Counted from the stretch's first letter, positions 34,874-44,397 are shown. The stretch: 64,000 bases of DNA from Paenibacillus lupini (GCF_011761355.1 NZ_JAASRW010000001.1:310001-374000), one strand, 5' to 3'. The notes: generated by a model not told the origin, from the sequence alone. Program-made: numbers and translations.

Positions 34874-37441
34874 ATGACGAAGCGATTAAACGGTGAAAAA
34901 GCATTGCGTAAAGTAATGACAGGTGTCTTAGCCATATCACTTACGATGTCAGGAGCTGCGTCTGTATCGGCCCAAGGTTCGGATTCCAATCATCAGTCGG
35001 AGGGGGGCAAGGGACGCGTGCAATTAGAATATTTGGACCGTGGGCTTGTAGCTGCAACGACATCTCAAGGTGTCTTTGTCAGCTGGAGGCTGTTATCTAA
35101 TGAGGTAACGGGAAGCACAGAGAAAGGACTTACAGGCCCAGCCTTTAACGTGTATCGTGATAGGAAAAAGATTGCTACGGTGACGGACAGCACGAACTAT
35201 TTGGACACTGCTGGTACAGCTTCTTCCAAGTATTACGTGTCGGCTGTTACGGCTGGGGCGGAGACGGACCAGAGTGCTGCCGTAAAGCCATGGGCTGATG
35301 CCTATTATGATCTAAAGCTGAACAAGCCTGCGGATGGTGTAACGCCAAAAGGCGAAGCTTACACGTACTCGGCTAACGATATGAGCGTAGGTGATGTTGA
35401 CGGCGACGGACGATATGAGTTTTTCGTCAAATGGGATCCGTCCAACTCCAAAGATGTCTCGCAACGGGGTTACACCGGCAAAACCTATATCGATTGTTAT
35501 ACATTTGAAGGGAAGCTGCTCTATCGGATCGATCTTGGTGTAAATATTCGCTCGGGAGCGCATTATACCCAGTTTCTCGTCTATGATTTTGATGGAGACG
35601 GCAAATCCGAAATGATGTTTAAGACGGCACCAGGCACTAAGATAATTAATTACGGCAACGATGGAAAAGTCGTATCCGAAAAATATATTACGATGCCGAA
35701 ATCAGATATTAAAGCCGGCTATAGCAATGAAGACGATTATCGCTTGAGCGCCGATGGCTATTATGATCACGTCGTGGACATGTTCATGGGCTGGAGCGAT
35801 CGGGAAGAAGTGAAGAACGGCAGCTGGCCGAAGACGTTGGAAGAATGTTTTGGCATAGCGCCGAAATACAGTTATCCGTTGTCACTTGAAGATGCTCAAA
35901 GCCTGACGGACTACTTCATGGATGTGTACGCGCCAAGCCGGAGCGCCAATAATAAGCTGCGTGAATTTGAGGGCTTTATCGTAGATGGACCTGAATATTT
36001 GACCGTATTCGAAGGTGAGACGGGCAAGGAGCTTGAGACGATTCCGTTCAAGACTGCTCGTGAGGATGATGGGCTGTTGTGGGGAGATTATGCAATGGGC
36101 CGCATCGAGCCTGCCAACCGGGTAGACCGCTTCCTTTCTGGCGTTGCCTACTTGGATGGGCAGAATCCATATGCTGTATTCGCACGCGGGTACTATACGA
36201 GATCGACCCTCGTATCTTACGGGTGGGATGGTAAACATCTTAAAGAGAATTGGTATGTAGACAGCGGTTTTACGCCAATGACTAATCCGTTCAACGATGG
36301 TCCTCATGGCAGAGACGGCACAGATCCGGAGTTTGGCACGTTGACGACACAAGGGGCGCATTCCCTTAGTGCAGCAGATGTAGACGGAGACGGTAAGCAG
36401 GAGATTGTCTATGGCTCCGCAACGATCGACCATGATGGAAGTCTGCTGTACAGCTCGATGGATGTTATGCCGCCGCAAAGCGCAGCGCCTGGAACCATCG
36501 CGAGACTTGGGCATGGTGATGCGCTCCATGTAACAGATATTGATCCAAATCGTCCTGGCCTCGAAATTTTCATGGTACATGAGGGTGGCGCCTACGCACC
36601 TTATGGCTACTCGCTTCGCGATGCGAAGACCGGCAAAGTGATTTATGGCGACTACACAGGCAAAGATACAGGACGCGGCATGATTGGCGATGTAGATCCA
36701 TCTAAGCCAGGTCTGGAAACATGGGCAGTAGGGCTCTGGTCGGCAGACGGTCAAAAACTGGGGAACACAGCGCCAGGTACGAATATGAGCATCAAGTGGG
36801 CGGGAGATATGTCTACGCAACTGGTAAACGGTGCTATTGATGTTACGCCTACCATTGAAGATTGGACAAGAGGCACACTTTTGAAAGCAACCGGAACGCT
36901 TACGAACAACTATACAAAAGGTAATCCATCGCTTGTGGCCGATATTTTTGGAGACTGGCGCGAGGAGCTGCTTGTCCGTACGGCAGACAGCAGTGCGATC
37001 CGAATTTACCTGAGCACCGAGTTAACCGACAGAAAGATGTACACTTTGATGCATGATCCGCAATACAGAGCTGAAGTAGCACGCCAAAACACGGCCTACA
37101 ACCAGCCATCGTACACGAGCTTCTATTTTGCTTCGGACACGAATTTCGCGAACGTACCAATTCCAAAAGCTTCACTCCCAGGTCTGTTCAAAAGCCTGCA
37201 GGACAAGCTGAATGGTTATATGGATGACGGTAGCGTAAAAGGAGCTATTGCAAGTCAGTTGTCTAATTCGCTTAAGCAAGCGGAGCAGCAGTACGATAAA
37301 GGCTCGATGGACAAGGCAGCTGATTTTATTGACAAGTTCCTGTCCCAGCTTGAGAAACGTTCAAGCAAAGACAAGGTATCAGACGATGCTGTCAAAAACC
37401 TAACTTCGACTGCAAAGCTTCTGCTTCAACAGTGGTCGTAA
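34874..37441 (+). CDS. Secreted rhamnogalacturonan lyase (PL11) with C-terminal FIMAH-like domain
   Basis: PL11 enzymes (YesW, YesX in Bacillus) cut the pectin backbone of rhamnogalacturonan I by beta-elimination, with calcium. A signal peptide ends near SVSAQG (about residue 34). The beta-propeller catalytic domain (about 45-770) carries repeated calcium loops DVDGDGRYEF, DFDGDGKSEMMF and DVDGDGKQEIVYG, and RGLVAATTSQGVFVSWRLL at its start. The last 85 residues form a Lys/Gln-rich helical region (LKQAEQQYDKGSMDKAADF) of the FIMAH type. It has 855 residues and stands alone as a transcription unit; a cre site suggests glucose repression. It complements the GH127 gene in pectin use. Confidence 0.93.
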   Translation: MTKRLNGEKALRKVMTGVLAISLTMSGAASVSAQGSDSNHQSEGGKGRVQLEYLDRGLVAATTSQGVFVSWRLLSNEVTGSTEKGLTGPAFNVYRDRKKIATVTDSTNYLDTAGTASSKYYVSAVTAGAETDQSAAVKPWADAYYDLKLNKPADGVTPKGEAYTYSANDMSVGDVDGDGRYEFFVKWDPSNSKDVSQRGYTGKTYIDCYTFEGKLLYRIDLGVNIRSGAHYTQFLVYDFDGDGKSEMMFKTAPGTKIINYGNDGKVVSEKYITMPKSDIKAGYSNEDDYRLSADGYYDHVVDMFMGWSDREEVKNGSWPKTLEECFGIAPKYSYPLSLEDAQSLTDYFMDVYAPSRSANNKLREFEGFIVDGPEYLTVFEGETGKELETIPFKTAREDDGLLWGDYAMGRIEPANRVDRFLSGVAYLDGQNPYAVFARGYYTRSTLVSYGWDGKHLKENWYVDSGFTPMTNPFNDGPHGRDGTDPEFGTLTTQGAHSLSAADVDGDGKQEIVYGSATIDHDGSLLYSSMDVMPPQSAAPGTIARLGHGDALHVTDIDPNRPGLEIFMVHEGGAYAPYGYSLRDAKTGKVIYGDYTGKDTGRGMIGDVDPSKPGLETWAVGLWSADGQKLGNTAPGTNMSIKWAGDMSTQLVNGAIDVTPTIEDWTRGTLLKATGTLTNNYTKGNPSLVADIFGDWREELLVRTADSSAIRIYLSTELTDRKMYTLMHDPQYRAEVARQNTAYNQPSYTSFYFASDTNFANVPIPKASLPGLFKSLQDKLNGYMDDGSVKGAIASQLSNSLKQAEQQYDKGSMDKAADFIDKFLSQLEKRSSKDKVSDDAVKNLTSTAKLLLQQWS

Positions 37442-37467
37442 CAACCATCCGAATCCAATAAAAGAGA

Positions 37468-37499
37468 AACAGCCCTGGATCGAAATATCCGGGGCTGTT
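37468..37499 (+). terminator. Hairpin after the rhamnogalacturonan lyase gene
   Basis: AACAGCCCTGGAT pairs with ATATCCGGGGCTGTT apart from small mismatches. The T-run is poor (TTGCTGTT). It sits between convergent genes. Confidence 0.6.
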
Positions 37500-37526
37500 G
37501 CTGTTAATCCGCGTTAACTTCACCAC

Positions 37527-38039
37527 TTAATCATAACCCCCTTCAGCTGCAGGCAACGCTTTATAGGCGTCTTTGCCTTCAACAAGGTGCTGCAGGTATG
37601 TTCTTAATTCCAATAACTGTTTTGCTTCGTCGGATACCGTGCAATGTTCATCCGTCCACGAGAATGATTTCGTTTCACCATTAACAGTTACTTTCCATCT
37701 GTCCGTATTACTAGGTGTGTTGTAGCAGCCTTCTTGTCCTGTAAAATCTTTTGTCTCCATGATATTGAGCTCTTTCATCTTGGCGTAAATACTCTGCAAC
37801 TCATCTTTACTAAAAGTAACGTCTGCAGCAGCCGTGCCTTTCGTAATGAGATCTTTTGTGACCTTATGGGTATAGGTGTTAATTTCATTCTTTTTTACTT
37901 CGCCATAACCGAAGCTGACGGAGAAATTGAAATCCTCGGGCATTTCTGCAGGCATGAGATGCTTTTGATTAGTAACTTCTTCCGTACAACCTGATAGAAA
38001 CAAAATGGAAAAAACAATCGTTAACAGCATCTTTATCAT
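37527..38039 (-). CDS. Lipoprotein of unknown function
   Basis: The first 18 residues are a lipoprotein signal ending LFLSGC. The mature protein (about 150 residues) has NFSVSFGYGEVKKNEINTYT and a Cys pair (EGCYNTP and DEHCTVS) that could form a disulfide. No family is recognised. A strong GGGGGG site precedes the ATG. It follows the DUF3888 gene on the same strand after 55 bases and may share a transcript with it. Confidence 0.78.
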   Translation of the reverse strand: MIKMLLTIVFSILFLSGCTEEVTNQKHLMPAEMPEDFNFSVSFGYGEVKKNEINTYTHKVTKDLITKGTAAADVTFSKDELQSIYAKMKELNIMETKDFTGQEGCYNTPSNTDRWKVTVNGETKSFSWTDEHCTVSDEAKQLLELRTYLQHLVEGKDAYKALPAAEGGYD

Positions 38040-38094
38040 CTTAATCCCCCCTTTATAAGGAAAACGAGTACCAGCTGGGATATGTTGCGTTCGT

Positions 38095-38592
38095 TTATCT
38101 CAATAGATCTTGGTAATTTGGCGGGAAATCAGCTTTGTTTGGTCCTTTTAAATGTTCAAATTGAATCAGCTTCACTCCAACAACTGGGGAGATCTGATAA
38201 GTAAACCGATCCTCTCCAACGGGAATATGAGGACCAACGGTAGGGACGGCTTGTAACGTAATCCGAAGATCAAATCCTCGAAATCCATTTACTCTCTCGG
38301 TCTTTATGACATCAACAAAATAGGGATATAATTCGGGTGAGCCTCCCTTCAAAATGTCAGCATACTCTTCTGCCAGCTTTTCGTTCAGATGAGGCAGCAA
38401 GAAAAGGATGAGCATATCTTGTATCTGCAATTCTCTTGAATCCTTTTCTGGCATGGCTTCCAGCTGCTTATATGCTTCTATTTCGGAATTTGCGGGATTG
38501 TACCCTGACGCACCATAAACGAATTTACAATCCATATTCAAGCACAACGTAAGAATGAGAAGTGACAGGACACACCGTTTGGACAATAACAA
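38095..38592 (-). CDS. DUF3888-family secreted protein
   Basis: DUF3888 proteins are small exported Bacillus/Paenibacillus proteins of unknown function. The family pattern is clear in IQDMLILFLLPHLNEKL, YADILKGGSPELYPYFVDV and the VGPHIPVGEDRFTYQI segment, followed by KLIQFEHLKG. A TTG start at 38592 lies seven bases after AAAGGAGG, giving 165 residues with a signal peptide (CVLSLLILTLCLNM); the frame continues upstream without a site. It is likely co-transcribed with the alpha/beta hydrolase upstream and the lipoprotein downstream. Confidence 0.8.
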   Translation of the reverse strand: MLLSKRCVLSLLILTLCLNMDCKFVYGASGYNPANSEIEAYKQLEAMPEKDSRELQIQDMLILFLLPHLNEKLAEEYADILKGGSPELYPYFVDVIKTERVNGFRGFDLRITLQAVPTVGPHIPVGEDRFTYQISPVVGVKLIQFEHLKGPNKADFPPNYQDLLR

Positions 38593-38663
38593 GGCTGAAC
38601 CTCCTTTTTCGCCTATTATGCCCTTTCTTTCACATTCTCTTATGCCGTTACTCGAAGTTCTTA

Positions 38664-39509
38664 TCAACGATTAAAAAACGGTTTAATAAGCGCTGCAACC
38701 TTTAACGGTTCATAGCGATTTTCTGGTGATAAATGCTCCAATTGAGGTATCTCTATAACTTCTGACTTTGCGATCGTGTTGTTTAGGGTATGGATCATAT
38801 CCTTGACGGCTTGTGGGCTTTTTCCTCCGTATGCAAGCAGAACCTCAGCTTGTAAATGTTGATAATGGTGATAAGTTTCTGCTAGTCGTTTCACTTCCTT
38901 ATGCTCCAACAAATTTTGCTGCAGCAGCGCTTCAAGCCCTCTCCAATGCTCTCCACGAATAAAAAGTCTGAGCATTAATTTTGCGTACCATAAAGGCAGC
39001 TTGGATAGGGGAGAATGGCCAGCCCCTTGGACAAAATGAGCGAATGCACTCCGATTATCTTTCTTCTGAATCGCCTTTTCATAATCTAATAACCAGTTCC
39101 ATTCTTCAGGCTGAGATTGGAGAACAACACCAGGTTCATACAAGGCGATGCTCGAGAAAAGATTAAATAATCGAGCGGTCTCCAAGGCAACGAGTCCTCC
39201 GTAGCTGTGTCCAAATACCATTTGTGCTTGAGTGGCTTGCTGCACGGCAGCAACATCTTCGCATTCTTTTTTCATGGAATACTCCAGGCCTTGAGGGCCG
39301 CTCATCCCACGTCCACGCCGATCCATCATGTGAACCCGGTAAGTTCCAGCTAATTCAGTAGCCAACGTTGTGAAGTGGCTGGAATCACTGAGGGCACCGT
39401 GAATAATAAGCAGGTCAGGTCCTTTTCCTATGCTTTGATACCCGATCGTTGTTCCGTCCTGTGAGATAACAGATGATCTTTCAAAAGCAACATCTGTAGG
39501 AATATTCAT
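38664..39509 (-). CDS. Alpha/beta hydrolase
   Basis: The 281-residue hydrolase has the oxyanion-loop region LLIIHGALSDSSHF, DRRGRGMSGP, and the nucleophile elbow FGHSYGG, with QLEHLSPENRYEP near the catalytic His. The substrate cannot be predicted; esterase or lactonase activity is possible. It is divergent from a TetR gene, and both promoters carry the same inverted repeat. It is probably the main target of that regulator. Confidence 0.88.
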   Translation of the reverse strand: MNIPTDVAFERSSVISQDGTTIGYQSIGKGPDLLIIHGALSDSSHFTTLATELAGTYRVHMMDRRGRGMSGPQGLEYSMKKECEDVAAVQQATQAQMVFGHSYGGLVALETARLFNLFSSIALYEPGVVLQSQPEEWNWLLDYEKAIQKKDNRSAFAHFVQGAGHSPLSKLPLWYAKLMLRLFIRGEHWRGLEALLQQNLLEHKEVKRLAETYHHYQHLQAEVLLAYGGKSPQAVKDMIHTLNNTIAKSEVIEIPQLEHLSPENRYEPLKVAALIKPFFNR

Positions 39510-39533
39510 ATGAACCTCTCCGTTCTATTTTTG

Positions 39534-39551
39534 ATTGAAATTTAATTCAAT
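39534..39551. promoter_or_regulatory. TetR operator, hydrolase side
   Basis: ATTGAAATTTAATTCAAT has ATTGAA/TTCAAT arms spaced by six bases and lies 25 bases upstream of the hydrolase start. A matching copy lies 63 bases away beside the TetR gene. Confidence 0.7.
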
Positions 39552-39613
39552 AATAAAAGGAAGACAAGTTAACCGTCAACTAAAAAATTGCAATCTCAAG
39601 AAGATCAGCTACA

Positions 39614-39631
39614 ATTGAATATAAATTCAAT
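39614..39631. promoter_or_regulatory. TetR operator, TetR side
   Basis: ATTGAATATAAATTCAAT repeats the same ATTGAA-N6-TTCAAT pattern just before the TetR ribosome binding site. Two copies in one divergent region strongly suggest autoregulation. Confidence 0.75.
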
Positions 39632-39646
39632 TAAAGGAGTACGTTG

Positions 39647-40240
39647 ATGCCAAAGCAAAAGGAACAGTTCAACGAGATGAGATTGCATACGATTCAAAAA
39701 ATAAAATTGGCCGGATTGAAATTATTTGCTAAGAAAGGTCTGGCAGCCACGAATATAAAGGAAATTGCGAAAGAAGCAGGCATCAGCTTGGGATTGATCT
39801 ACCATTACTATAATTCCAAAGAGGAGCTGTACTTGTCTTTAGCCAATGAGGCGATGGAAAAGTCACAAAATGCTTTTGATGAAATAACAAGACAATCAGG
39901 CAGCATTAAGGACAAGCTCTCTTTTTTTATTGACTCCTACTTAAACGGAGTGAAGAAGGAAGACGGGATTTATTATTTTATTATTATTTCTCAGCCTTAC
40001 CTAACGGGGAATGAGGAGGAAGATCAGAAGCTGAACGAAAAGAAGATGCTGGCGATCAAAAATTTAGAAGTACTTATTCGAGAGGGACAGAAAACAGGTG
40101 AATGCGTCCATGGAGATCCGTTTCAGCTCTCTGTCACTTTTATATCCGCAACCCAAGGCATTGCTTCCTTCAAACTGATGTTTGGAGAATCCTTTGTACT
40201 CCCGGAAAAAGATCTTCTGCTGCGGATATTAATAAAATGA
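39647..40240 (+). CDS. TetR-family regulator
   Basis: The N-terminal helix-turn-helix is LAATNIKEIAKEAGISLGLI followed by YHYYNSKEELYLSL, and the C-terminal ligand domain fits the TetR family at 197 residues. AAAGGAG precedes ATG 39647. It is divergent from the alpha/beta hydrolase and is flanked by two ATTGAA-N6-TTCAAT operators. A quinone-reductase-like gene follows on the same strand after 111 bases and may also be in the regulon. Ligand unknown. Confidence 0.9.
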   Translation: MPKQKEQFNEMRLHTIQKIKLAGLKLFAKKGLAATNIKEIAKEAGISLGLIYHYYNSKEELYLSLANEAMEKSQNAFDEITRQSGSIKDKLSFFIDSYLNGVKKEDGIYYFIIISQPYLTGNEEEDQKLNEKKMLAIKNLEVLIREGQKTGECVHGDPFQLSVTFISATQGIASFKLMFGESFVLPEKDLLLRILIK

Positions 40241-40351
40241 TCATTCCGTTCTGCCTGTTACTCCCAATACCTGTATAACTGCCAACTGGCTGCTTACCTT
40301 TGTTTTTTTCATAATGAAATACATGATGACAAGAACAAGGAGGCGCTATTG

Positions 40352-41347
40352 ATGCGTGCAATGATCATTCCTCAATTTGGTGATGCTGAAGTATTGACCC
40401 TTACGAATGTTGAGGTTCCTTTGCCGGGACCATTCGAAGTAACGATAGATGTGGCGTATGCTGGTGTTAATTATGCTGAAGTATTATTCCGTAAAGGGGT
40501 TGTAGAGGATCTGCCCCTTCCCTTCGTACCGGGAATTGAAGTGTCTGGCACTATTCGTGAAGTAGGAGAGCAAGTTAAAGGGTTACATGTTGGTCAGCAG
40601 GTTGCGGCACTTTCCATTGTAGGTGGAGGTGGTTATGCGGAGGTTGTAAAAGTGCCGTCTGATCTTGTGTTCCCGCTCGCTGAAGCGGGGAATCAGGCGA
40701 TAAATATGATTAGTGCGGCTGCATTCCCGTCGAATGTAACGACAGCGTATATGATTATTTCGAATGTATCACGCATGATCCAAGGGGAAACCGTGTTGGT
40801 CCATGCTGCGGCAGGAGGCGTAGGCAGTGCGATTGGTCAAGTAGCCAAGTCGCTGGGCGCCGGGCTTGTCATTGGAACTGTTGGAAGTGAGGAAAAAATT
40901 GCTTATGCCAAGAGTCTTGGTTATGATGCGGTGTTTCTGCGGGGAGAGTTTGAAGATCAGGTGAAGAAGCTTACGGACGGGCAAGGGGTTGACATTGTTG
41001 TTGATCCGGTTGGCGGCAGTATGCGTGAATCCTCTCTGCAGCTGCTTAAGCCTCTTGGACGGCTGATTGCAATGGGGAACGCAAGTGACGCCGAAGATGT
41101 GAAGCAATCGCTCAATGAATTATGGTTTTCAAGTAAAGCCGTATTAGGCTTTAATCTTCAGCTATTGAGTATGGTTGCTCCCCAGCTCGTGGCGGATTCC
41201 GCGCGTAAAGCTCTAGCTTTGGTTGCTAGAGGGGAAGTAAAGGTAGATGTTACGGATCTTTTACCGCTGCACAATGCCTGGGAAGCCCATAAACAGATTG
41301 AAGAAAGAAGATCAACAGGGAAAATCGTTTTAAAAGTAGGCTCCTGA
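40352..41347 (+). CDS. Zinc-independent quinone oxidoreductase (MDR family)
   Basis: The medium-chain dehydrogenase fold of NADPH:quinone reductases is seen: PGIEVSGTIREVGEQVKG near residue 60, the dinucleotide motif AAAGGVGSAIGQ, and YGAVFLRGE-type strand order (DAVFLRGEF). It lacks the structural-zinc Cys cluster. The 331-residue protein likely reduces quinones or enones with NADPH. AGGAGG lies before ATG 40352; an in-frame TTG directly precedes it. It follows the TetR gene and is convergent with an XRE gene. Confidence 0.88.
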   Translation: MRAMIIPQFGDAEVLTLTNVEVPLPGPFEVTIDVAYAGVNYAEVLFRKGVVEDLPLPFVPGIEVSGTIREVGEQVKGLHVGQQVAALSIVGGGGYAEVVKVPSDLVFPLAEAGNQAINMISAAAFPSNVTTAYMIISNVSRMIQGETVLVHAAAGGVGSAIGQVAKSLGAGLVIGTVGSEEKIAYAKSLGYDAVFLRGEFEDQVKKLTDGQGVDIVVDPVGGSMRESSLQLLKPLGRLIAMGNASDAEDVKQSLNELWFSSKAVLGFNLQLLSMVAPQLVADSARKALALVARGEVKVDVTDLLPLHNAWEAHKQIEERRSTGKIVLKVGS

Positions 41348-41365
41348 TAGAGACAAGGTAAATAC

Positions 41366-42193
41366 TTATCGCCAGAGGAGCAATTGTAATTTTTCATTCG
41401 TATCGGTACCTTCCGTTGGGATGTACACACAGCAATGCGCGGTGCCGCTCCCATTAATTTGCGAGAAGGAGTTTATGTTGAAGGAGAGTAAGCCAGCTTC
41501 CGGATGATAAAGCCGAATCGTCTTGATCGTCTTATCCATAATATCGTGCGTCGACCATAACTCGCGAAATTCCGGACTTGCACTACTTAATCGGTCGATC
41601 AGCTTACGAAACGCCAGATCGGTGAGATTCTTTTCGTAGCGTCCACGAAGAACGCCAGCTGTATACTGAGCGTATTCTTCCCAATCCGGCATTGATTTGC
41701 GCATTTCTTCGTTTGTGAACGTAAGCCAGGCCATACTTCTATCCTCTTCAGGTATGGAGGAGAAATCACAAATGATACGGCGAGCTGCTTCATTCCAGTT
41801 CAATACTTCCGTACGGTCTGTCGCAATAAAAGCAGGATAAGGAAGCTGATGAATGATTTTCTCGATGTCAGGCGAAAGCTGCTGCATCGATGGAGCGGGA
41901 GTTGGAAGCTCCAGACTAGCAAGGTGCAGCATATGAAGATGCTCATTCTTGCTGAGCCGAAGAGCATTGGCGACACTGTCTAGCACTTGCCTGGATGGTG
42001 TTGACGCCCGTCCTTGCTCCAGCCAGGTATACCAGGTTGTACTGACATGGGCAAGTTGAGCAACCTCTTCACGACGGAGGCCAGGTGTTCTTCTTTTGCC
42101 ATAACCCGGAGGAAGACCTGCTTCGGAAGGATTCAATTTCTCTCTGCGTGATTTAAGAAATTGTCCGAGCAGCATAGCTTTTTGCTTATCCAT
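41366..42193 (-). CDS. XRE-family regulator with MmyB-like ligand domain
   Basis: The helix-turn-helix is GLRREEVAQLAHVSTTWYTW followed by LEQGRASTPSRQVLDSVANA. The C-terminal 180 residues are an MmyB-like domain (AFIATDRTEVLNWNEAARRI), a PAS-type fold that binds fatty-acid-like ligands in relatives. The 275 residues fit. It converges on the oxidoreductase gene with an 18-base gap and its target is not obvious; the oxidoreductase is a candidate. GAGGGTAC precedes the ATG. Confidence 0.88.
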   Translation of the reverse strand: MDKQKAMLLGQFLKSRREKLNPSEAGLPPGYGKRRTPGLRREEVAQLAHVSTTWYTWLEQGRASTPSRQVLDSVANALRLSKNEHLHMLHLASLELPTPAPSMQQLSPDIEKIIHQLPYPAFIATDRTEVLNWNEAARRIICDFSSIPEEDRSMAWLTFTNEEMRKSMPDWEEYAQYTAGVLRGRYEKNLTDLAFRKLIDRLSSASPEFRELWSTHDIMDKTIKTIRLYHPEAGLLSFNINSFSQINGSGTAHCCVYIPTEGTDTNEKLQLLLWR

Positions 42194-42612
42194 TGCGTTG
42201 TACCCTCCTCAAATAGTCATAACAATCATTATACTCGAGGAGAAAAATGTAACAATATATAAACGACGCAGCCCAATTTGGTTATAGGGCTGCGTCTTTA
42301 TTTTTAAATATGTGGTTTGCCCTATTTTACATATATTTGTGTGTTTCTGTGCAAAAATGGAGGAATTGCCACACATCTAGGTTGATTTTTGATTATTTAG
42401 GAGGATACCCCGTTAATCTTTTCTAATTCGCCATAATCGGCGGTTTCAGGTAAATATACGTGATTATCTACCGTTTGCCGGGTCATGGCAGTACCTGCTA
42501 ATATTCATCACATACAAAGGTGTAACGGCTTTATCGTGTTCTATTTCGCGCCGGAGCTCGTTGCATTCTGTAGAAAACTTTTAATAATAAAGAACGGGGA
42601 GATGGATTTTAC
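42194..42612. other. Intergenic region upstream of the ABC exporter, with an orphan hairpin
   Basis: About 420 bases without a gene. At 42265-42296 GACGCAGCCC and GGGCTGCGTC pair around a 12-base loop and are followed by TTTATTTTT on the plus strand, which looks like a plus-strand terminator, yet no plus-strand gene precedes it. AGGAGG at 42401-42406 is not followed by a start codon. GGGGAG at 42596-42601 serves the exporter gene. Confidence 0.5.
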
Positions 42613-44397
42613 TTGGACGTCTTTAGGCAATTGAAACGGTTTTATTGGGTTGAGCGGAAGTTTCTGCTATCATCAATTTTTTGTCTGATGTGTGCGACAG
42701 CGCTTGGTCTGGTCTATCCGAACCTGCTTCGTTATTTGATCGATGATGTCATTACACCAAGGGACTTTGACAAAGTGCCGATGCTGGCCCTCTCCGTTGT
42801 TGGGGTAGTCACATTCAAAGGCTTAATGCAGTTTTTACACGGATTTTTTGGCGGAAGACTTGGCAACCGGGTGACATTCCGGCTTCGTAACGCCTGTTAC
42901 GACAAACTTCAAACGCTTTCATTCCAATATTACGACAAAGCGAAGACAGGCGATTTGATGTCCAGACTGACGGCAGATCTTGAAGCAATCCGTCAATTTA
43001 TCGGCTTTGGCTTTGCTCAAATCTTAAACGTAGTGCTCATGATCGTGTTTGGCGGAGCCATGATGATGTCGATCGATTGGAAGCTGACGCTAATTACGCT
43101 CGTCACCATCCCGTTTCTTGCATTCACAGCGATCCGATTTGAGAAAAGAATCCATCCAGCCTTCCGCGAAATGCGTAAAGCGATGAGTAATCTGACGACT
43201 GCTGTACAAGAGAATATTACAGGTGTACGGACCGTCAAATCATTCGCACGTGAGCCGCATGAGGTTGATAAGTTCTCGAAGCGCAATGAACAGTACCAAA
43301 TGAATCAGATTGGCGCATCTTCGATCTGGGCGAAGTTTTTCCCTTCGATGGAGCTGCTCGCCAACCTAAGCGTTGTTATTTTGCTCATTGCAGGCGGTAC
43401 ATTAGTAATCCAGAATACCTTATCACTTGGTGAATTGGTCGCGTTCTTCAGCTTAATCTGGTACATTATCGGCCCAATGTGGGGCATCGGCTTCCATATT
43501 AATAACTACACCCAGTCCAAAGCTTCTGGCGAACGGGTGATGGAGCTGCTTAATACACATATTCATGTCAAAAGCATTGAAAACGCGGTTGAAGTGGATA
43601 GTGAAATCGTTAAAGGGCATGTCCGTTTCAACCATGTAACGTTTAATTATCCGGACAAAGCTCCTGCCTTGACCGATATTACAATTGATGCGCCGGCAGG
43701 AAAGGTTATTGGCCTCTTAGGGGCAACCGGTTCCGGCAAATCGACGATTATTCAGCTGCTGATGCGAGCGTATAACGTAAAAGAAGGTACGATTACGCTC
43801 GATGGTATTGATATTCGGAATTTGGATGTGGAAAGTCTGCGCAGCCAGATCGCACCGGTATTCCAGGAAACCTTCCTGTTCTCGGCATCGATCCGGACCA
43901 ATATCTCTTATGGCGTAAGAAATGTAACTGACGAACAAATTATTAAGGCAGCGAAGATGGCCAAAGCACATGATTTTATCATGGAGCTCCCGCTTGGGTA
44001 TGAGACGATTGTCGGCGAGAGAGGGATGGGCTTATCGGGAGGTCAGAAACAGCGGATTGCTATTGCTCGCGCGCTTATCCGTAATCCCCGCATTCTTATT
44101 TTGGACGATGCAACGAGCGCGGTGGATATGGAGACCGAACATGAGATTCAAGCCGGCTTTAAGGAGCTGATGGCAGGGCGCACGACCTTTATTATTGCGC
44201 ACCGCATCTCATCGCTTCGCCATGCTGACGAGATTATTGTCCTGGACAAAGGACATATCGTTCAACGCGGCACACATGATGAATTAATTGCACAGCAAGG
44301 AGCTTATCGCGAAACATATAACATTCAGTATGCCGATCGGCCGCTTGCGAGTTTGAATCCTTCAGAGTCGGAGCGGAAAAGGAGCGTAGTTCAATGA
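42613..44397 (+). CDS. ABC exporter, half-transporter with degenerate ATPase site
   Basis: Six hydrophobic helices in the first ~320 residues are followed by an ATPase domain. Walker A is GATGSGKST, the signature is LSGGQKQR, and Walker B is ILILDDATSAVD, where the usual catalytic Glu is Asp. It overlaps the next half-transporter by four bases, so they almost certainly form a heterodimer like Bacillus BmrC/BmrD. Together they would export lipids, drugs or peptides. The start is TTG at 42613 with GGGGAG upstream. 594 residues. Confidence 0.9.
   Translation: MDVFRQLKRFYWVERKFLLSSIFCLMCATALGLVYPNLLRYLIDDVITPRDFDKVPMLALSVVGVVTFKGLMQFLHGFFGGRLGNRVTFRLRNACYDKLQTLSFQYYDKAKTGDLMSRLTADLEAIRQFIGFGFAQILNVVLMIVFGGAMMMSIDWKLTLITLVTIPFLAFTAIRFEKRIHPAFREMRKAMSNLTTAVQENITGVRTVKSFAREPHEVDKFSKRNEQYQMNQIGASSIWAKFFPSMELLANLSVVILLIAGGTLVIQNTLSLGELVAFFSLIWYIIGPMWGIGFHINNYTQSKASGERVMELLNTHIHVKSIENAVEVDSEIVKGHVRFNHVTFNYPDKAPALTDITIDAPAGKVIGLLGATGSGKSTIIQLLMRAYNVKEGTITLDGIDIRNLDVESLRSQIAPVFQETFLFSASIRTNISYGVRNVTDEQIIKAAKMAKAHDFIMELPLGYETIVGERGMGLSGGQKQRIAIARALIRNPRILILDDATSAVDMETEHEIQAGFKELMAGRTTFIIAHRISSLRHADEIIVLDKGHIVQRGTHDELIAQQGAYRETYNIQYADRPLASLNPSESERKRSVVQ

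Noticed and set aside
35882..36820. A 312-codon minus-strand frame inside the rhamnogalacturonan lyase gene
   Set aside because: It is antisense to a clear PL11 domain, has no family motif and an unnatural residue mix.
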